Shown here: positions 25,737 through 35,538 of the stretch, piece by piece
Layout of the letters: every line of letters begins with the position of its first letter
How positions within the stretch are numbered: the stretch's first letter is position 1
Source of the DNA: Vibrio metoecus
Lineage (GTDB): Bacteria > Pseudomonadota > Gammaproteobacteria > Enterobacterales > Vibrionaceae
Direction: 5' to 3'
NCBI RefSeq assembly: GCF_009665255.1
Contig: NZ_CP035686.1
Span: forward strand, 1,054,001-1,118,000
DNA length: 64,000 nucleotides
Notes under the pieces: model-generated
What the model was told of the DNA's origin: nothing
Seen by the model: the letters and a program-made list of their open reading frames with translations, nothing else
Databases searched by the model: none
Position numbers and translations under genes: made by a program

Positions 25737-28700
25737 TTGAAACGATATTTCTTTACATTACTGTTAAGTGTTTTTGCATTATTTGTGCGTGCTGCGGATT
25801 ATTTGGATCCGAATGAGCAAGCGTATCTAGAGCAAAAATCCACAGTCACCATTGCAGTGTTAAAAGAAGTCTGGATGCCTTATTGGGGGGGGACAGGTCA
25901 AGAGCCGATAGGTATTGAACATGACTTTGCCTCAGGGATAGCCAAAGAGCTGGGGATCAATATTGAGTACAAAGGCTTTGATACTATCGAAGCCTTACTT
26001 AACGCAGTCAGCATAGGTAAAGCGGATATGGCGATAGGGTTTGGACAAACCCTTGCTCGTGAAGGAAAGTTCTTATTTTCTAAGCCGTTATATGAGAATG
26101 TGCGCGTTATTTGGTTACGCGATAAAGCCATGGAAGAAAAACCCTTTGCTAGCTTGAAATGGGTTTGCATTCAAGGCACATCCTATTGTGAAATTCTCAA
26201 AGATCGTGGTTACCCCAATATTATTATGGCTCGTAACTACAGCAGTTCTGTGGAAATGATTCGTCAGGGAATTGCGGATGCGACCGTGACAAATTATGTT
26301 TCCTTAAACCACTACTTAAGTCAAAAGCGCCTAGCATTGGGTAAAGTGATTTTTGATCCAGATCTGGGAGTGCAAACAAACCGTATATTGATCAATAACA
26401 ATGAACCACTGTTACAGTCAGCAATAAATAAAGTGATTGACGCTGATCATCAGGGGTTAACGGAAAATAAATTAAACTCAGCAGATGTTTATTTCCTTAA
26501 TGATCAAGCGAATCTAAAAATTTTACGAAATGAAAATGTTAATCCAGTCGTTCGTTATACAATTCAAGACGATTTATTCCCGATGTCTTATTGGGATGAA
26601 AAAGAGAAAAAATATAAAGGTTATGTACATGATTTATTAGAGAGAATCAGTACTAAAAGTATTCTTAAATTTGAGTTTGTTCCTGCCTACGGCCGAGATG
26701 TAGAAGATATGCTGCGTCATGGAAAAGTAGATCTTATCCCTAGTTTTAATATGACTTATGTAGATGATCGATATTTCATTCATACAGGAAAATACACGGA
26801 TATCCAATTTGGTTATATAGAAACAACTCGGCCTTATACCACTCCAATTACCGGTATTCTTGATCGCACAGGCAAGTTCAACACTTATATTGCGGCACAA
26901 AAGAATTTATCTGATGTGAAAGTATACCGCAGCATGTATGACCTTGAGCAAGCGTTAGAGAATGGAGATATTACGCACGCACTTCTCAATAAGGTGCTGA
27001 TTAATCAGATGTTGTTGGATGGCCATCAAGACGCTTTCAAACTCTCCCCATTGACTGAGGGGCAAGATCTTCGAGCCGATATGACGATGCTCCTACGCAA
27101 AGATGCCCGAGGTTTACAAAACATGCTGCAAAAGGTGTTAGCCACCTTCAGCCAACAAGAGATTGATGAAATCAAAGGTGCCTATGACCGAGTCACGGTC
27201 TATTTTGGCTATGACAAACAGAAAGTCCTGATATATGCCTTAATCATATTGTGTTGTTTATTAAGTATCGGACTTATCCTCACCTTATCGCTCAGTCGTT
27301 TACGCGGTAAATTACGCAGCTCCGAACAGGTTGCTAAATTATCTACTGAGCAGCTACGTTGGTTGACGGAACTACTGGACGCCATTCCGAGCATGATATT
27401 TATTTCGGATGAAAAAGGTGAGGTTGTTTTAACCAATGCGGCTTATCGGAAAATTTATCACACCTGCTGTGAAAAAGGGTGTGTTCAACCGCAGCCTGAG
27501 TGCTCATTTATTGCGCTTTCAGACCAACATGAAGCGGAATACTCAATTATTATTCAAGCTCCAAAATCTAGCTGCTCTATCGGCGAACACTATTTCCATG
27601 TGACACGCCGTGCTATTTCTCACCCAATTAATAAACGCAAGTACTATTTAACGCTGTTCAACGATATTACGGAATTAAAAGAAACTGAGCAGGCTCTGCG
27701 TCAATCCAATGAGCAAGCGTTACAGGCGGTAGAAGCGCGAAATCATTTCTTAGCAGTCGTCAGTCATGAGTTACGTACACCGATTGCGGCGATGCTAGGG
27801 CTGATGGAGATTTTGGCTTCACGTTTAAAAAGCAGCGAAAGCCAACTGCTGTTGACCAATGCGATAAGCTCGGCAGAGCGTTTGAAATTACACGTTAACG
27901 ATATTTTGGATTTCTCAAAGATAGAGGCGCAGCAGTTACAGCTGGATATTGGGCTGTACAATTTAGCCGATGAACTTGGGCCGTTATTGCGTGGATTTGA
28001 AGCCAGTGCCCAGCTCAAAGAGATTGAGTTTGATGTGATTTGGTCGCCGAATTCGTTACTGCTTGCGAACTTCGATGCCTTGCGTTTTAACCAGATTGTG
28101 ACCAATCTTCTTTCTAATGCCATCAAATTCACTGACCAAGGACGAGTGGTTTTTAAAATCGACGTTGCACCTGAAGTGTTAACTATCGTGGTCGAAGATT
28201 CCGGTTGCGGTATGACTCAAACACAAATCGATTCGCTGTTTGTTCCTTTTGTGCAAGCTGACAGCACAATCACTCGTCGCTTTGGTGGAACAGGCTTAGG
28301 TATGTCAATTGTCGCCAACCTGATTGAACTGATGAATGGCAAGATTGAGGTGATGAGCGAATTTGACCAAGGGACGCAAATTAAAGTGAGCCTGCCTCTT
28401 GTGACGCAAACTTGTGATGAGTTTCGTGGGCAAGTCGTCGCTATGTCTTATCGCTCCCCTTATATGCTCTGGGCAAAAGCGCTAGGAATGCGAGTAGAAG
28501 AGAATGAAGAGTGGGTCGAGCAGAGTGGCCACAATATTTATCCAGATTTGCTGCTCAATAGGCTCAGAGAGGTCTCCAATTTGACCCAGACTCAAGCTGA
28601 TCCTGCCCATTCTCGTTTGCTACAAGGACACGTATTAGTGGCCGATGATGATGCGATTAACCGTTTATTGATCAAAAAACAGCTCAGTGAGCTTGGTTTG

Positions 28701-29315
28701 AGTGCCACCTTGGTGAGTGATGGATTGCAAGCTTTCGAAAAGCTCTCGCAACATCCTGAGCAGTATGATTTGTTGATTACTGACTGCCATATGCCACATC
28801 TTGATGGGTTTGCTTTAACGCGAAAAGTGAAGCAAGAGATATCCCTCTTTAAAGGCGCGGTTGTGGGTTGTACTGCAGAAGATTCGAGGCTAGCGGCGGA
28901 ACAAGCTCTGCAAGCGGGTATGGATAAGGTTATTTATAAGCCTTATACCTTAGCCAACTTGCGCAAAGTTCTCAGTCGCTATCTCACAACGCAATGGGTC
29001 GCACTACCTGAACAATCTTGGCTTGACGCTTACCAAGAAGAGGAGCGCGAAGAGATGGCATTAGTGGTGGCAGAGTCATTTGTTCAAGATATCGCTTTAC
29101 TCAATCAGCCAGACTGTGATGTCAAAGCACTGGCACATCGAATCAAAGGGGCAGCCGGCTCCCTTCAACTACAGCGGTTAGCCGATTTGGCTAAAACCGT
29201 TGAGAAACAAAACGATCCACAACAACTTGTGGCCGATAAGCAGCAACTGATCAATGCCATGCATGAAGTGGTCGAGCAGGCACAACAGTGGCTTCATCAG
29301 CATCAGAGCGAATAA
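25737..29315 (+). CDS. vieS: VieS, hybrid sensor histidine kinase
   Basis: This 1192-residue BvgS/EvgS-type sensor starts with a signal sequence (1-19). Two periplasmic SBP_bac_3 (Venus-flytrap) domains (~30-255, ~265-485) are followed by a membrane helix (~498-520) and a PAS-like region (~548-650). Next come HisKA with His677 (VVSHELRTP), HATPase (G boxes near 820-860), a receiver with Asp1016 (ITDCHMP) and an HPt domain with His1134 (ALAHRIKGAAGS). Phosphate should pass H677-D1016-H1134 to VieA. The start is a TTG directly after an in-frame stop, with no clear Shine-Dalgarno. It is needed to include the signal peptide. vieA follows 4 bp later. Confidence 0.96.
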   Translation: MKRYFFTLLLSVFALFVRAADYLDPNEQAYLEQKSTVTIAVLKEVWMPYWGGTGQEPIGIEHDFASGIAKELGINIEYKGFDTIEALLNAVSIGKADMAIGFGQTLAREGKFLFSKPLYENVRVIWLRDKAMEEKPFASLKWVCIQGTSYCEILKDRGYPNIIMARNYSSSVEMIRQGIADATVTNYVSLNHYLSQKRLALGKVIFDPDLGVQTNRILINNNEPLLQSAINKVIDADHQGLTENKLNSADVYFLNDQANLKILRNENVNPVVRYTIQDDLFPMSYWDEKEKKYKGYVHDLLERISTKSILKFEFVPAYGRDVEDMLRHGKVDLIPSFNMTYVDDRYFIHTGKYTDIQFGYIETTRPYTTPITGILDRTGKFNTYIAAQKNLSDVKVYRSMYDLEQALENGDITHALLNKVLINQMLLDGHQDAFKLSPLTEGQDLRADMTMLLRKDARGLQNMLQKVLATFSQQEIDEIKGAYDRVTVYFGYDKQKVLIYALIILCCLLSIGLILTLSLSRLRGKLRSSEQVAKLSTEQLRWLTELLDAIPSMIFISDEKGEVVLTNAAYRKIYHTCCEKGCVQPQPECSFIALSDQHEAEYSIIIQAPKSSCSIGEHYFHVTRRAISHPINKRKYYLTLFNDITELKETEQALRQSNEQALQAVEARNHFLAVVSHELRTPIAAMLGLMEILASRLKSSESQLLLTNAISSAERLKLHVNDILDFSKIEAQQLQLDIGLYNLADELGPLLRGFEASAQLKEIEFDVIWSPNSLLLANFDALRFNQIVTNLLSNAIKFTDQGRVVFKIDVAPEVLTIVVEDSGCGMTQTQIDSLFVPFVQADSTITRRFGGTGLGMSIVANLIELMNGKIEVMSEFDQGTQIKVSLPLVTQTCDEFRGQVVAMSYRSPYMLWAKALGMRVEENEEWVEQSGHNIYPDLLLNRLREVSNLTQTQADPAHSRLLQGHVLVADDDAINRLLIKKQLSELGLSATLVSDGLQAFEKLSQHPEQYDLLITDCHMPHLDGFALTRKVKQEISLFKGAVVGCTAEDSRLAAEQALQAGMDKVIYKPYTLANLRKVLSRYLTTQWVALPEQSWLDAYQEEEREEMALVVAESFVQDIALLNQPDCDVKALAHRIKGAAGSLQLQRLADLAKTVEKQNDPQQLVADKQQLINAMHEVVEQAQQWLHQHQSE

Positions 29316-29319
29316 CGTT

Positions 29320-31074
29320 ATGAAAATAATGATAGTAGAAGATGATCGAATTCAGGCGACGAGCCTGAAGCTCAAGCTAAGACAGCTTGGGTTGGATGAC
29401 GTCATCTTGGCTGAAAACGGATTTGCTGCCTTAGAACTGTGTAACAAAGTGGGTATCGATTTGATGTTTTGCGATATTCGAATGCCGCAGATGGATGGGA
29501 TCAGTTTGTTATCACAACTGAGTTTACAGGCACCTAAGATAGGTGTGGTGATACTCAGCGCGGTGGAAGATGCGATTCTTGAGTTAACTCACAACATGTG
29601 TAGTTTGGCTGGATTCGCTTATGTTGATCGCCTGCCTAAGCCTTACGAAGTGGAAGATTTACAGCGTGTTGTCGAGGGGTTTCAAAAGCAAACGGAGCCT
29701 GAGGCCAGTCACAAACCTGCAATCACGCTAACCTGTGACGAGATCGAACAAGCTTTTTTGCACGATCATATTTTTAATTACTATCAACCACAGTTTGATT
29801 TTCGCAGTGGGGCGATGGTAGGCGTTGAAGCGCTAGTACGTTACGAGCACCCAACTCATGGTATGTTAAGTCCAGCGGTGTTTCTGCCTTTAATTGAGCA
29901 GTGTGGCTTGCATGAGAAACTCTTCCTTACCGTATTAGAAAAGTCGGTCTCTGCATTGGCTAGTATTGGTGCTGACTTGCAGCTTTCCGTCAACATCAGC
30001 CAACGTAACTTGCAACACTCGATCTGTGATCCCATTCTCTCCATCTGTGAGCGGTATGGCTTTCCCGCAAGCAAACTGACTCTAGAGATGACGGAGCATG
30101 AGGTGTACAACGGAACCCCGACCTCATTGGCCAACCTTGCTCGACTGCGAATGTATGGCGTTGGGTTATCGATTGATGATTTTGGTACGGGCTACGCGTC
30201 ATTAGGTCAACTGGCTCAACTGCCTTTTACGGAACTCAAGATTGATCGCAGCTTTGTGCATGATTTGGCAACCAACTACAAACACCAACAATTGACCAAT
30301 ATGTGTTTGTTGCTGGCTCAATCTTTGGGGTTGCACTGCGTCGTCGAAGGGGTAGAGAACGAAGAGACATGGCAATACTTACGTCAACTTGGGGTAGATA
30401 CCTGCCAAGGTTACTACGCCGCTAAGCCCATGCCGATTGCTCAGTTGAGCGAGCTTTACACTAAAAATCGTCGTCAGTGTTTAGGTTGTAAAAGTATGGA
30501 TGATGGCTGGCAAATCTTGCTGGTGGATAACCATATGCTCAGCGCCACGGCATTACAAAAAGTGCTCAATAAAGAAGAGAACGTCAGCAAGGTGTTTGTG
30601 GCACAAGATATTGAGCAGACGCTGCACAAACTGCGCGATTTACCGATCAACCTATTGGTCGTCGAAAGTCGGTTTTTATCGACAATCAGTCCTGCGGCAT
30701 TTCATGAGTTGCTTGAGCCTTACTATCGAGGAGCGATCTTGGTGCTGCATGATGGATTAACCCCTGAGACTCAACCAGATAAGTACAAGGTCATCGTCGT
30801 CAAAGCGAATACTTTGATGGAAACCAGCTCCCGGATCTTACTGCAAGCGCAGCAGAGCAATGTGCGCCCACAGGCGCAACAAGAAGAGCTTGCTCAGCTT
30901 TCTGAGCGAGAGTTGACGGTTGCGAAAATGTTAGTTGAAGGTCTGACGAATAAAGAAATCGCCTTACAACTCGATATCAACCAAAAAACCGTAAGCACTT
31001 ACAAGACTAGGATTATGACCAAATTAGGGATTAAATCGGCCATGGAATTGGTGCGTTTTGTAACATTAAAATAG
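29320..31074 (+). CDS. vieA: VieA, response regulator with EAL c-di-GMP phosphodiesterase and LuxR HTH
   Basis: In this 584-residue protein, a receiver (1-120) has Asp52 in CDIRMP. The EAL domain (~140-395) has Glu170 in EALVRYEHP and the downstream catalytic phrases SIDDFGTGYASLGQL and VVEGVENEETW. A degenerate receiver-like region (~405-500) leads to a LuxR-type HTH (LSERELTVAKMLVEGLTNKEIALQLDINQ) at the end. VieA degrades c-di-GMP, lowering biofilm genes and supporting cholera toxin expression in the classical biotype (published work, from memory). The numbering with E170 supports the ATG at 29320 rather than a longer frame. It is co-transcribed with vieS and vieB. Confidence 0.97.
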   Translation: MKIMIVEDDRIQATSLKLKLRQLGLDDVILAENGFAALELCNKVGIDLMFCDIRMPQMDGISLLSQLSLQAPKIGVVILSAVEDAILELTHNMCSLAGFAYVDRLPKPYEVEDLQRVVEGFQKQTEPEASHKPAITLTCDEIEQAFLHDHIFNYYQPQFDFRSGAMVGVEALVRYEHPTHGMLSPAVFLPLIEQCGLHEKLFLTVLEKSVSALASIGADLQLSVNISQRNLQHSICDPILSICERYGFPASKLTLEMTEHEVYNGTPTSLANLARLRMYGVGLSIDDFGTGYASLGQLAQLPFTELKIDRSFVHDLATNYKHQQLTNMCLLLAQSLGLHCVVEGVENEETWQYLRQLGVDTCQGYYAAKPMPIAQLSELYTKNRRQCLGCKSMDDGWQILLVDNHMLSATALQKVLNKEENVSKVFVAQDIEQTLHKLRDLPINLLVVESRFLSTISPAAFHELLEPYYRGAILVLHDGLTPETQPDKYKVIVVKANTLMETSSRILLQAQQSNVRPQAQQEELAQLSERELTVAKMLVEGLTNKEIALQLDINQKTVSTYKTRIMTKLGIKSAMELVRFVTLK

Positions 31075-31085
31075 TACCGAGAGTT

Positions 31086-32747
31086 ATGGCTGTACCTACT
31101 TTTGCTGAATTAAAAGTTTTAATCATCGACGATGCGCCGATAGTCATTGCCAGTTTACGCAGCATGTTGCTCAAGCTGGGTTTTACTGAGCCAAATATAG
31201 TGTGGAGTAAAAGTCCACGAGCTGCGGTATTCATGGCCGGGAGGCAGAGATTTGATATCTTTATTTGCGATTACAACTTCGGTAAGGGGTTGAATGGTAA
31301 GCAGCTTTTTGAGGAGTTAAAGCACTATAAACTTATCAAACAAGAGGCGGTTTTTGTATTAGTTACAGGAGAGAGCTCGGCCTATGTTGTGCACTCCATT
31401 CTGGAACTAAAACCGGATGAGTATATCCTCAAGCCTTTCAATATCATGACCTTACAGGAGCGGTTGGCGAACGCTATCTCACGCAAACATGCGCTTAAAG
31501 CCCTCTATCAAGCGGAACGCGATGGTGATGCAGAATTGGGTCTGAGTTTGTGTGATGAACTGGAACCTTTTTATAGCGATTACTATTTCGTGATCCAAAA
31601 ATTTCGCGGGGAATTTTTAACTCAGCTGCGCCGTTTCGATCACGCGCGCGAAGTTTACCTTGAAACGTTAGAACATAAAGACTTTGATTGGGCAAAAATT
31701 GGTCTTGCGAATGCCTTAAAGCAAACTGGGCGTCATGTTGAAGCCAATCAAGTTATTCAAGACCTGCTTTCAAATGCACCAAACAATGTCCGAGCTCGGG
31801 TGGAAGCCGCGAGCATCAGCCTCAGTAATAACTCGATTCCAGAAGCAATCCACCATCTGCAGGTTGCCAACCAAATTGTTCCCGGACACACCGATCGAGA
31901 ATGGGTGCTGGCCAACTTATGTTTATCTGTGGGTGACACGGTTTCGGCGCTTGAGCGTTACCGTTTGTATTCAGAAATCAACAAAGAGACCCATCGCAAT
32001 ACCCATCATATGCACCTTAATTTCATTCGCAGTTTGTTATATGCCGTACGGCAAGCAAAAGAGCCGCAGCGATCTCTGTGGTTACAAGAAGCGAAGTCGA
32101 TCCTGAAAGGGCTTTATGATAAAGGCCAGCATGAAGAACTGCTGCCACAGTTAGAATTGATCGCCGCTCATTTTGCGATGGAAGAGGGTAATTTCGCGGT
32201 TTCCGTAGAAATTTTAAATAAAATTTACCGAACGAGACCATTTGAATTATTTGAGGACCGTTATCACTTTACATGGTTACTCAATGTGATGGCGTTTGAT
32301 TCTGAATTCGCAAAATGCATCAGTTGGTGTAATGAAGCACTGTTGAATGAAGAAACCGGAATTCTCTTAGAGAGCAAAATTGCGCTAGGGAAAGCCCTAA
32401 AACAAGCCAATGAAGATAAATTGGAGTGGTTAGAACAGCGTTATCATACCCTGTGCAATAAACAACTCACGATTGACTCTCTGCTCGATATTTATATCGA
32501 AATTTTGGATAGATGTCCGACACTGCGCACGGTATGCATGAAAGTAGTGACGATTTTATCGCGCTACTGGCCCAAGTCGTTGAGTGAAGCGGAAACGGAA
32601 TTGTTGTTGAAAAACTGCCATCACACCATTCATCAATTAATGAATGAAGAAGAGTTGCTCAATGCGCAGTATGCCGATCTCTATAAAAAAGTGCTGACTT
32701 TCCGCTCTCGTTGTCGAGCAGAGAAAGGGGTGTTAGAAGAGGTTTGA
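31086..32747 (+). CDS. vieB: VieB, response regulator with TPR-like C-terminus
   Basis: This 553-residue protein has an N-terminal receiver (residues ~9-130) with acidic pair IIDD, phospho-acceptor Asp62 in FICDYNFGKGLNG and the Lys of YILKPF. The normal MP after the Asp is absent. The rest is helical with TPR-like repeats (LRRFDHAREVYLETLEHKDF, ANALKQTGRHVEANQVIQDL). There is no DNA-binding or enzymatic domain. Published work, as I recall it, shows VieB inhibits phosphotransfer from VieS to VieA. It lies 11 bp after vieA and ends before a strong bidirectional terminator. Confidence 0.95.
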   Translation: MAVPTFAELKVLIIDDAPIVIASLRSMLLKLGFTEPNIVWSKSPRAAVFMAGRQRFDIFICDYNFGKGLNGKQLFEELKHYKLIKQEAVFVLVTGESSAYVVHSILELKPDEYILKPFNIMTLQERLANAISRKHALKALYQAERDGDAELGLSLCDELEPFYSDYYFVIQKFRGEFLTQLRRFDHAREVYLETLEHKDFDWAKIGLANALKQTGRHVEANQVIQDLLSNAPNNVRARVEAASISLSNNSIPEAIHHLQVANQIVPGHTDREWVLANLCLSVGDTVSALERYRLYSEINKETHRNTHHMHLNFIRSLLYAVRQAKEPQRSLWLQEAKSILKGLYDKGQHEELLPQLELIAAHFAMEEGNFAVSVEILNKIYRTRPFELFEDRYHFTWLLNVMAFDSEFAKCISWCNEALLNEETGILLESKIALGKALKQANEDKLEWLEQRYHTLCNKQLTIDSLLDIYIEILDRCPTLRTVCMKVVTILSRYWPKSLSEAETELLLKNCHHTIHQLMNEEELLNAQYADLYKKVLTFRSRCRAEKGVLEEV

Positions 32748-32753
32748 TGATAA

Positions 32754-32777
32754 TTGCCCTCACCAAAGTGAGGGCAA
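32754..32777. terminator. bidirectional terminator between vieB and the collagenase gene
   Basis: TTGCCCTCAC-CAAA-GTGAGGGCAA is a perfect 10-bp stem with a 4-base loop between convergent genes. A short A/T flank is present on each side. Confidence 0.8.
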
Positions 32778-32789
32778 CCAGGCTAAACA

Positions 32790-35210
32790 TTAATGGAGAT
32801 AAGCGACCATCTCCACGTTGCCGCCAGCCTGTTGTGCATTTAAAGAAAAGTGCACGTAACCTGCCTGTGTAACCGGAATCCGCAAGTATTCGTTACTGCC
32901 CTCACTCGTGGAGGCATGATCAAACTTTTCGCGCGTTGGCCAATAGTCTCTGGCGGCGAATAGATCGATATCTCCTTCCTGTGATGTTGAAGCGGTGAGC
33001 CAGACACGCACTTCACTGACGCCTTCTGGTACATAGATCGCCGCATAACGCTGCTGATGAATGGTGAGCATTTGCGCCTGAGCAGATTCAAGCACCAATG
33101 GCGCGAGATCATCTTTAGGTTCATCGGGTTGATTTGGCTGTTCTGTCACTAGTTGTGAGTTGAGAGTGACCGCGGAATAATCGCCACGCCCAGTCACGCT
33201 GAAGTAATAGCGTCCGGGTTTGATGTATCCATTTTGCTCCGTTTTGACGCTAATGCTCTCATGGCTACCGGAAGTATATTCGCTGACTTGGTAGTCATAA
33301 TAATGCGCAATCTTTTGATAACTCATGTAGAGATCGGCATCGCCATCACCTGCAATTGTGATCTGGAATTCACGGCTGTATGCAGGTACATCAATATAGA
33401 AAAGATGTTCACTATACGCTTGTCCCGAAAGGGTGACGGATTGATTAGCACTCAGCGCCGTTATCGACGCCTCCGGTTTTGTTTCGGGTACTGTAGGATC
33501 TGGGGTTTCTGGTGTGTCGGTTTTTAGCGTATCAAGCCAAGTCGTAAACTCTGCGCTGTATTGTTCGCCTAAGTTTTTTACTGTTGCTGCCCATTGTGCA
33601 AATTGCCCAGAGCGTGAGAGTACCAGTAGGCTTTCGACATCTTGTGGATGTTTTTCCAGCATAAAACGTACGGCTAAGTAGCCCCAGCGATAAATGCGGT
33701 TCGTATCATTTGAGTAGGTGGTCGCAAACACATCAGACAGACTCAATTTACCTTGTGAAATCAGTTCAATGGCAGCCTGATAGCCTTGTTTGTAATGCAT
33801 GTATTCTGCAAAACCTTCTAACCACCAAACGATGTGGCCGTGTGCGAGGTTGTCATTAAATGAACCATATTGGTTAAAACGAGCGTCAAGATAATGGGTG
33901 TACTCATGCTCTAAATTGAGGACTGACAGATCGGTGTCATTGGCATAACGATAAGCAATGAAGCGAGCTTGATTATTATGATCGGCAGGGTTGCCTTCTA
34001 AGTATTGGCCGCCATTATCGGTGGTATTGCCAAATAGAAAGGCAGAGTAGTTAACGTAGCTGCTGTTATTGGCAAATACCACTACTTCAACGCGATCATT
34101 GTGGTCATCGGCGACAGGAGCAAATCCCGTATTCGCCACTTGGTGAAAATCTTGTTCTTTTTGGTTTAGCACATGACAAGCTTGCGCGGCTTGCGTATCG
34201 GAAAGATCTTGTGAGCGAATAATCGCTGGGCCTTGGCATTCAAAGCGGTTTGGCAAAATGCGTGTGGCAAGATCACGTTTTGCTGCCTCCAAATCAATGC
34301 CTTGTGCATGTAACGCATCGGGCGCGTAATAGCGCAACATCTCGACTGCGGCGAGCCATAATTTGTCATGTTGACTACCCAATGGATAACGAGCGATCAC
34401 CTGCTGCATAACCTGTAACGCTTTTTGTTTGGTTGTTGCATCAGGACTGACCAACAAACGGCCTGTTTCGCGTAACGCATTGTAAACCAAAAATCCCGCA
34501 TCGGTATCCAATGCCCATTCATTATCCAAAGCGAATTGATATAAGGTATCGATGTGCTGAGTGTTGGCGGCTAAATAGCGATAAAACTCAGGATTTGCAA
34601 TGTGGCCAGACATGGCACGAAAGAGATTATTTAACCCATCCACCCATTGCGTGTCTTGCGCTGTCTCTTGGTTAAAGCGATGCAGAGCTAAGATCATGGC
34701 ATCCATCGTCAAGGGCAATTGTTTGACGTTATCGACCATTAAACTCAGGCTTTTCATGGCACCGACTTGTTCGCGACCTTGGTCAAAAGCATGCGGATGA
34801 CGCAAAAAGCGATCGATAGATTGAGCAAAACGCTGACTGAGCGCTTGAGAATAAGGTTCACTGCCAGCGTTATAGCGAACGTAGTAAGCCGCGCGGATAA
34901 ATTCGCCATAATTTTCTAATCGGCGAGCTTGCTCCGCCTCTCCGGTATAACGAGTAATTTCTGCATCCAATACCGTGTGTAGATGCGCAAGAGAGGCTTC
35001 GCTGTAAAGATTGTTTAAGGTCACGGCAGGCGCATAAAACCACGAGCTGTAGCAAGCTTGATTTGCCGTGGCGATTTGCTCAGAGAGATCACGAGCTTGC
35101 TGTAAATCTTGAATCTCGCAGGTGGCTTGCGCATAGATAGGGTGAGAAAGTCCTGCAAACAGGCAGGCTAAAGTGATCGGATGACGTTGGAAGCGTTTTT
35201 GAAAAGACAC
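32790..35210 (-). CDS. secreted M9-family collagenase
   Basis: This 806-residue zinc metalloprotease has a signal peptide (1-~28, ending IYAQA) and an M9 N-terminal activator domain (~30-330). The catalytic domain has HEYTHYLD (zinc His pair and Glu) and the third-ligand glutamate in WWLEGFAEYMHY. Two C-terminal PPC-type domains (~590-690 and ~705-805) are typical of secreted Vibrio proteases and may help binding or be trimmed. It would cut collagen or related peptides. It is divergent from the vesC protease across 328 bp, so the two secreted proteases may share regulation. Confidence 0.93.
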   Translation of the reverse strand: MSFQKRFQRHPITLACLFAGLSHPIYAQATCEIQDLQQARDLSEQIATANQACYSSWFYAPAVTLNNLYSEASLAHLHTVLDAEITRYTGEAEQARRLENYGEFIRAAYYVRYNAGSEPYSQALSQRFAQSIDRFLRHPHAFDQGREQVGAMKSLSLMVDNVKQLPLTMDAMILALHRFNQETAQDTQWVDGLNNLFRAMSGHIANPEFYRYLAANTQHIDTLYQFALDNEWALDTDAGFLVYNALRETGRLLVSPDATTKQKALQVMQQVIARYPLGSQHDKLWLAAVEMLRYYAPDALHAQGIDLEAAKRDLATRILPNRFECQGPAIIRSQDLSDTQAAQACHVLNQKEQDFHQVANTGFAPVADDHNDRVEVVVFANNSSYVNYSAFLFGNTTDNGGQYLEGNPADHNNQARFIAYRYANDTDLSVLNLEHEYTHYLDARFNQYGSFNDNLAHGHIVWWLEGFAEYMHYKQGYQAAIELISQGKLSLSDVFATTYSNDTNRIYRWGYLAVRFMLEKHPQDVESLLVLSRSGQFAQWAATVKNLGEQYSAEFTTWLDTLKTDTPETPDPTVPETKPEASITALSANQSVTLSGQAYSEHLFYIDVPAYSREFQITIAGDGDADLYMSYQKIAHYYDYQVSEYTSGSHESISVKTEQNGYIKPGRYYFSVTGRGDYSAVTLNSQLVTEQPNQPDEPKDDLAPLVLESAQAQMLTIHQQRYAAIYVPEGVSEVRVWLTASTSQEGDIDLFAARDYWPTREKFDHASTSEGSNEYLRIPVTQAGYVHFSLNAQQAGGNVEMVAYLH

Positions 35211-35538
35211 AGTAACACCTATTGATTATCAGTATGTTTGAGCTGTGTTTTATAAGATCTTGTTCGGTTTCATTAAAACTTAGTGCTTATGAAACATGAG
35301 GTTAATTCAATAAATAGAGTTTTTATTCTAATTTTATGAATGAAGATCTCTTTTTATAAATGCAGAGTATTGAATGACTTAGTGATAAATCACTAATAAT
35401 TAAAAGATATCTAGTGTGAAATTCGTTCATAGTCTTATATTTCCGTGAATGATCTATTCACATTGCTTTACATTTTATTTTTTCATGGTATGGTACCGTT
35501 CCCATCAATAGTCTGGGTGGGAGTTATCAGAGGTATCT
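35211..35538. other. divergent promoter region between collagenase and vesC
   Basis: This is a 328-bp, very A/T-rich region. I see no clear small ORF or terminator. It presumably binds nucleoid proteins such as H-NS and carries both promoters. Confidence 0.4.
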
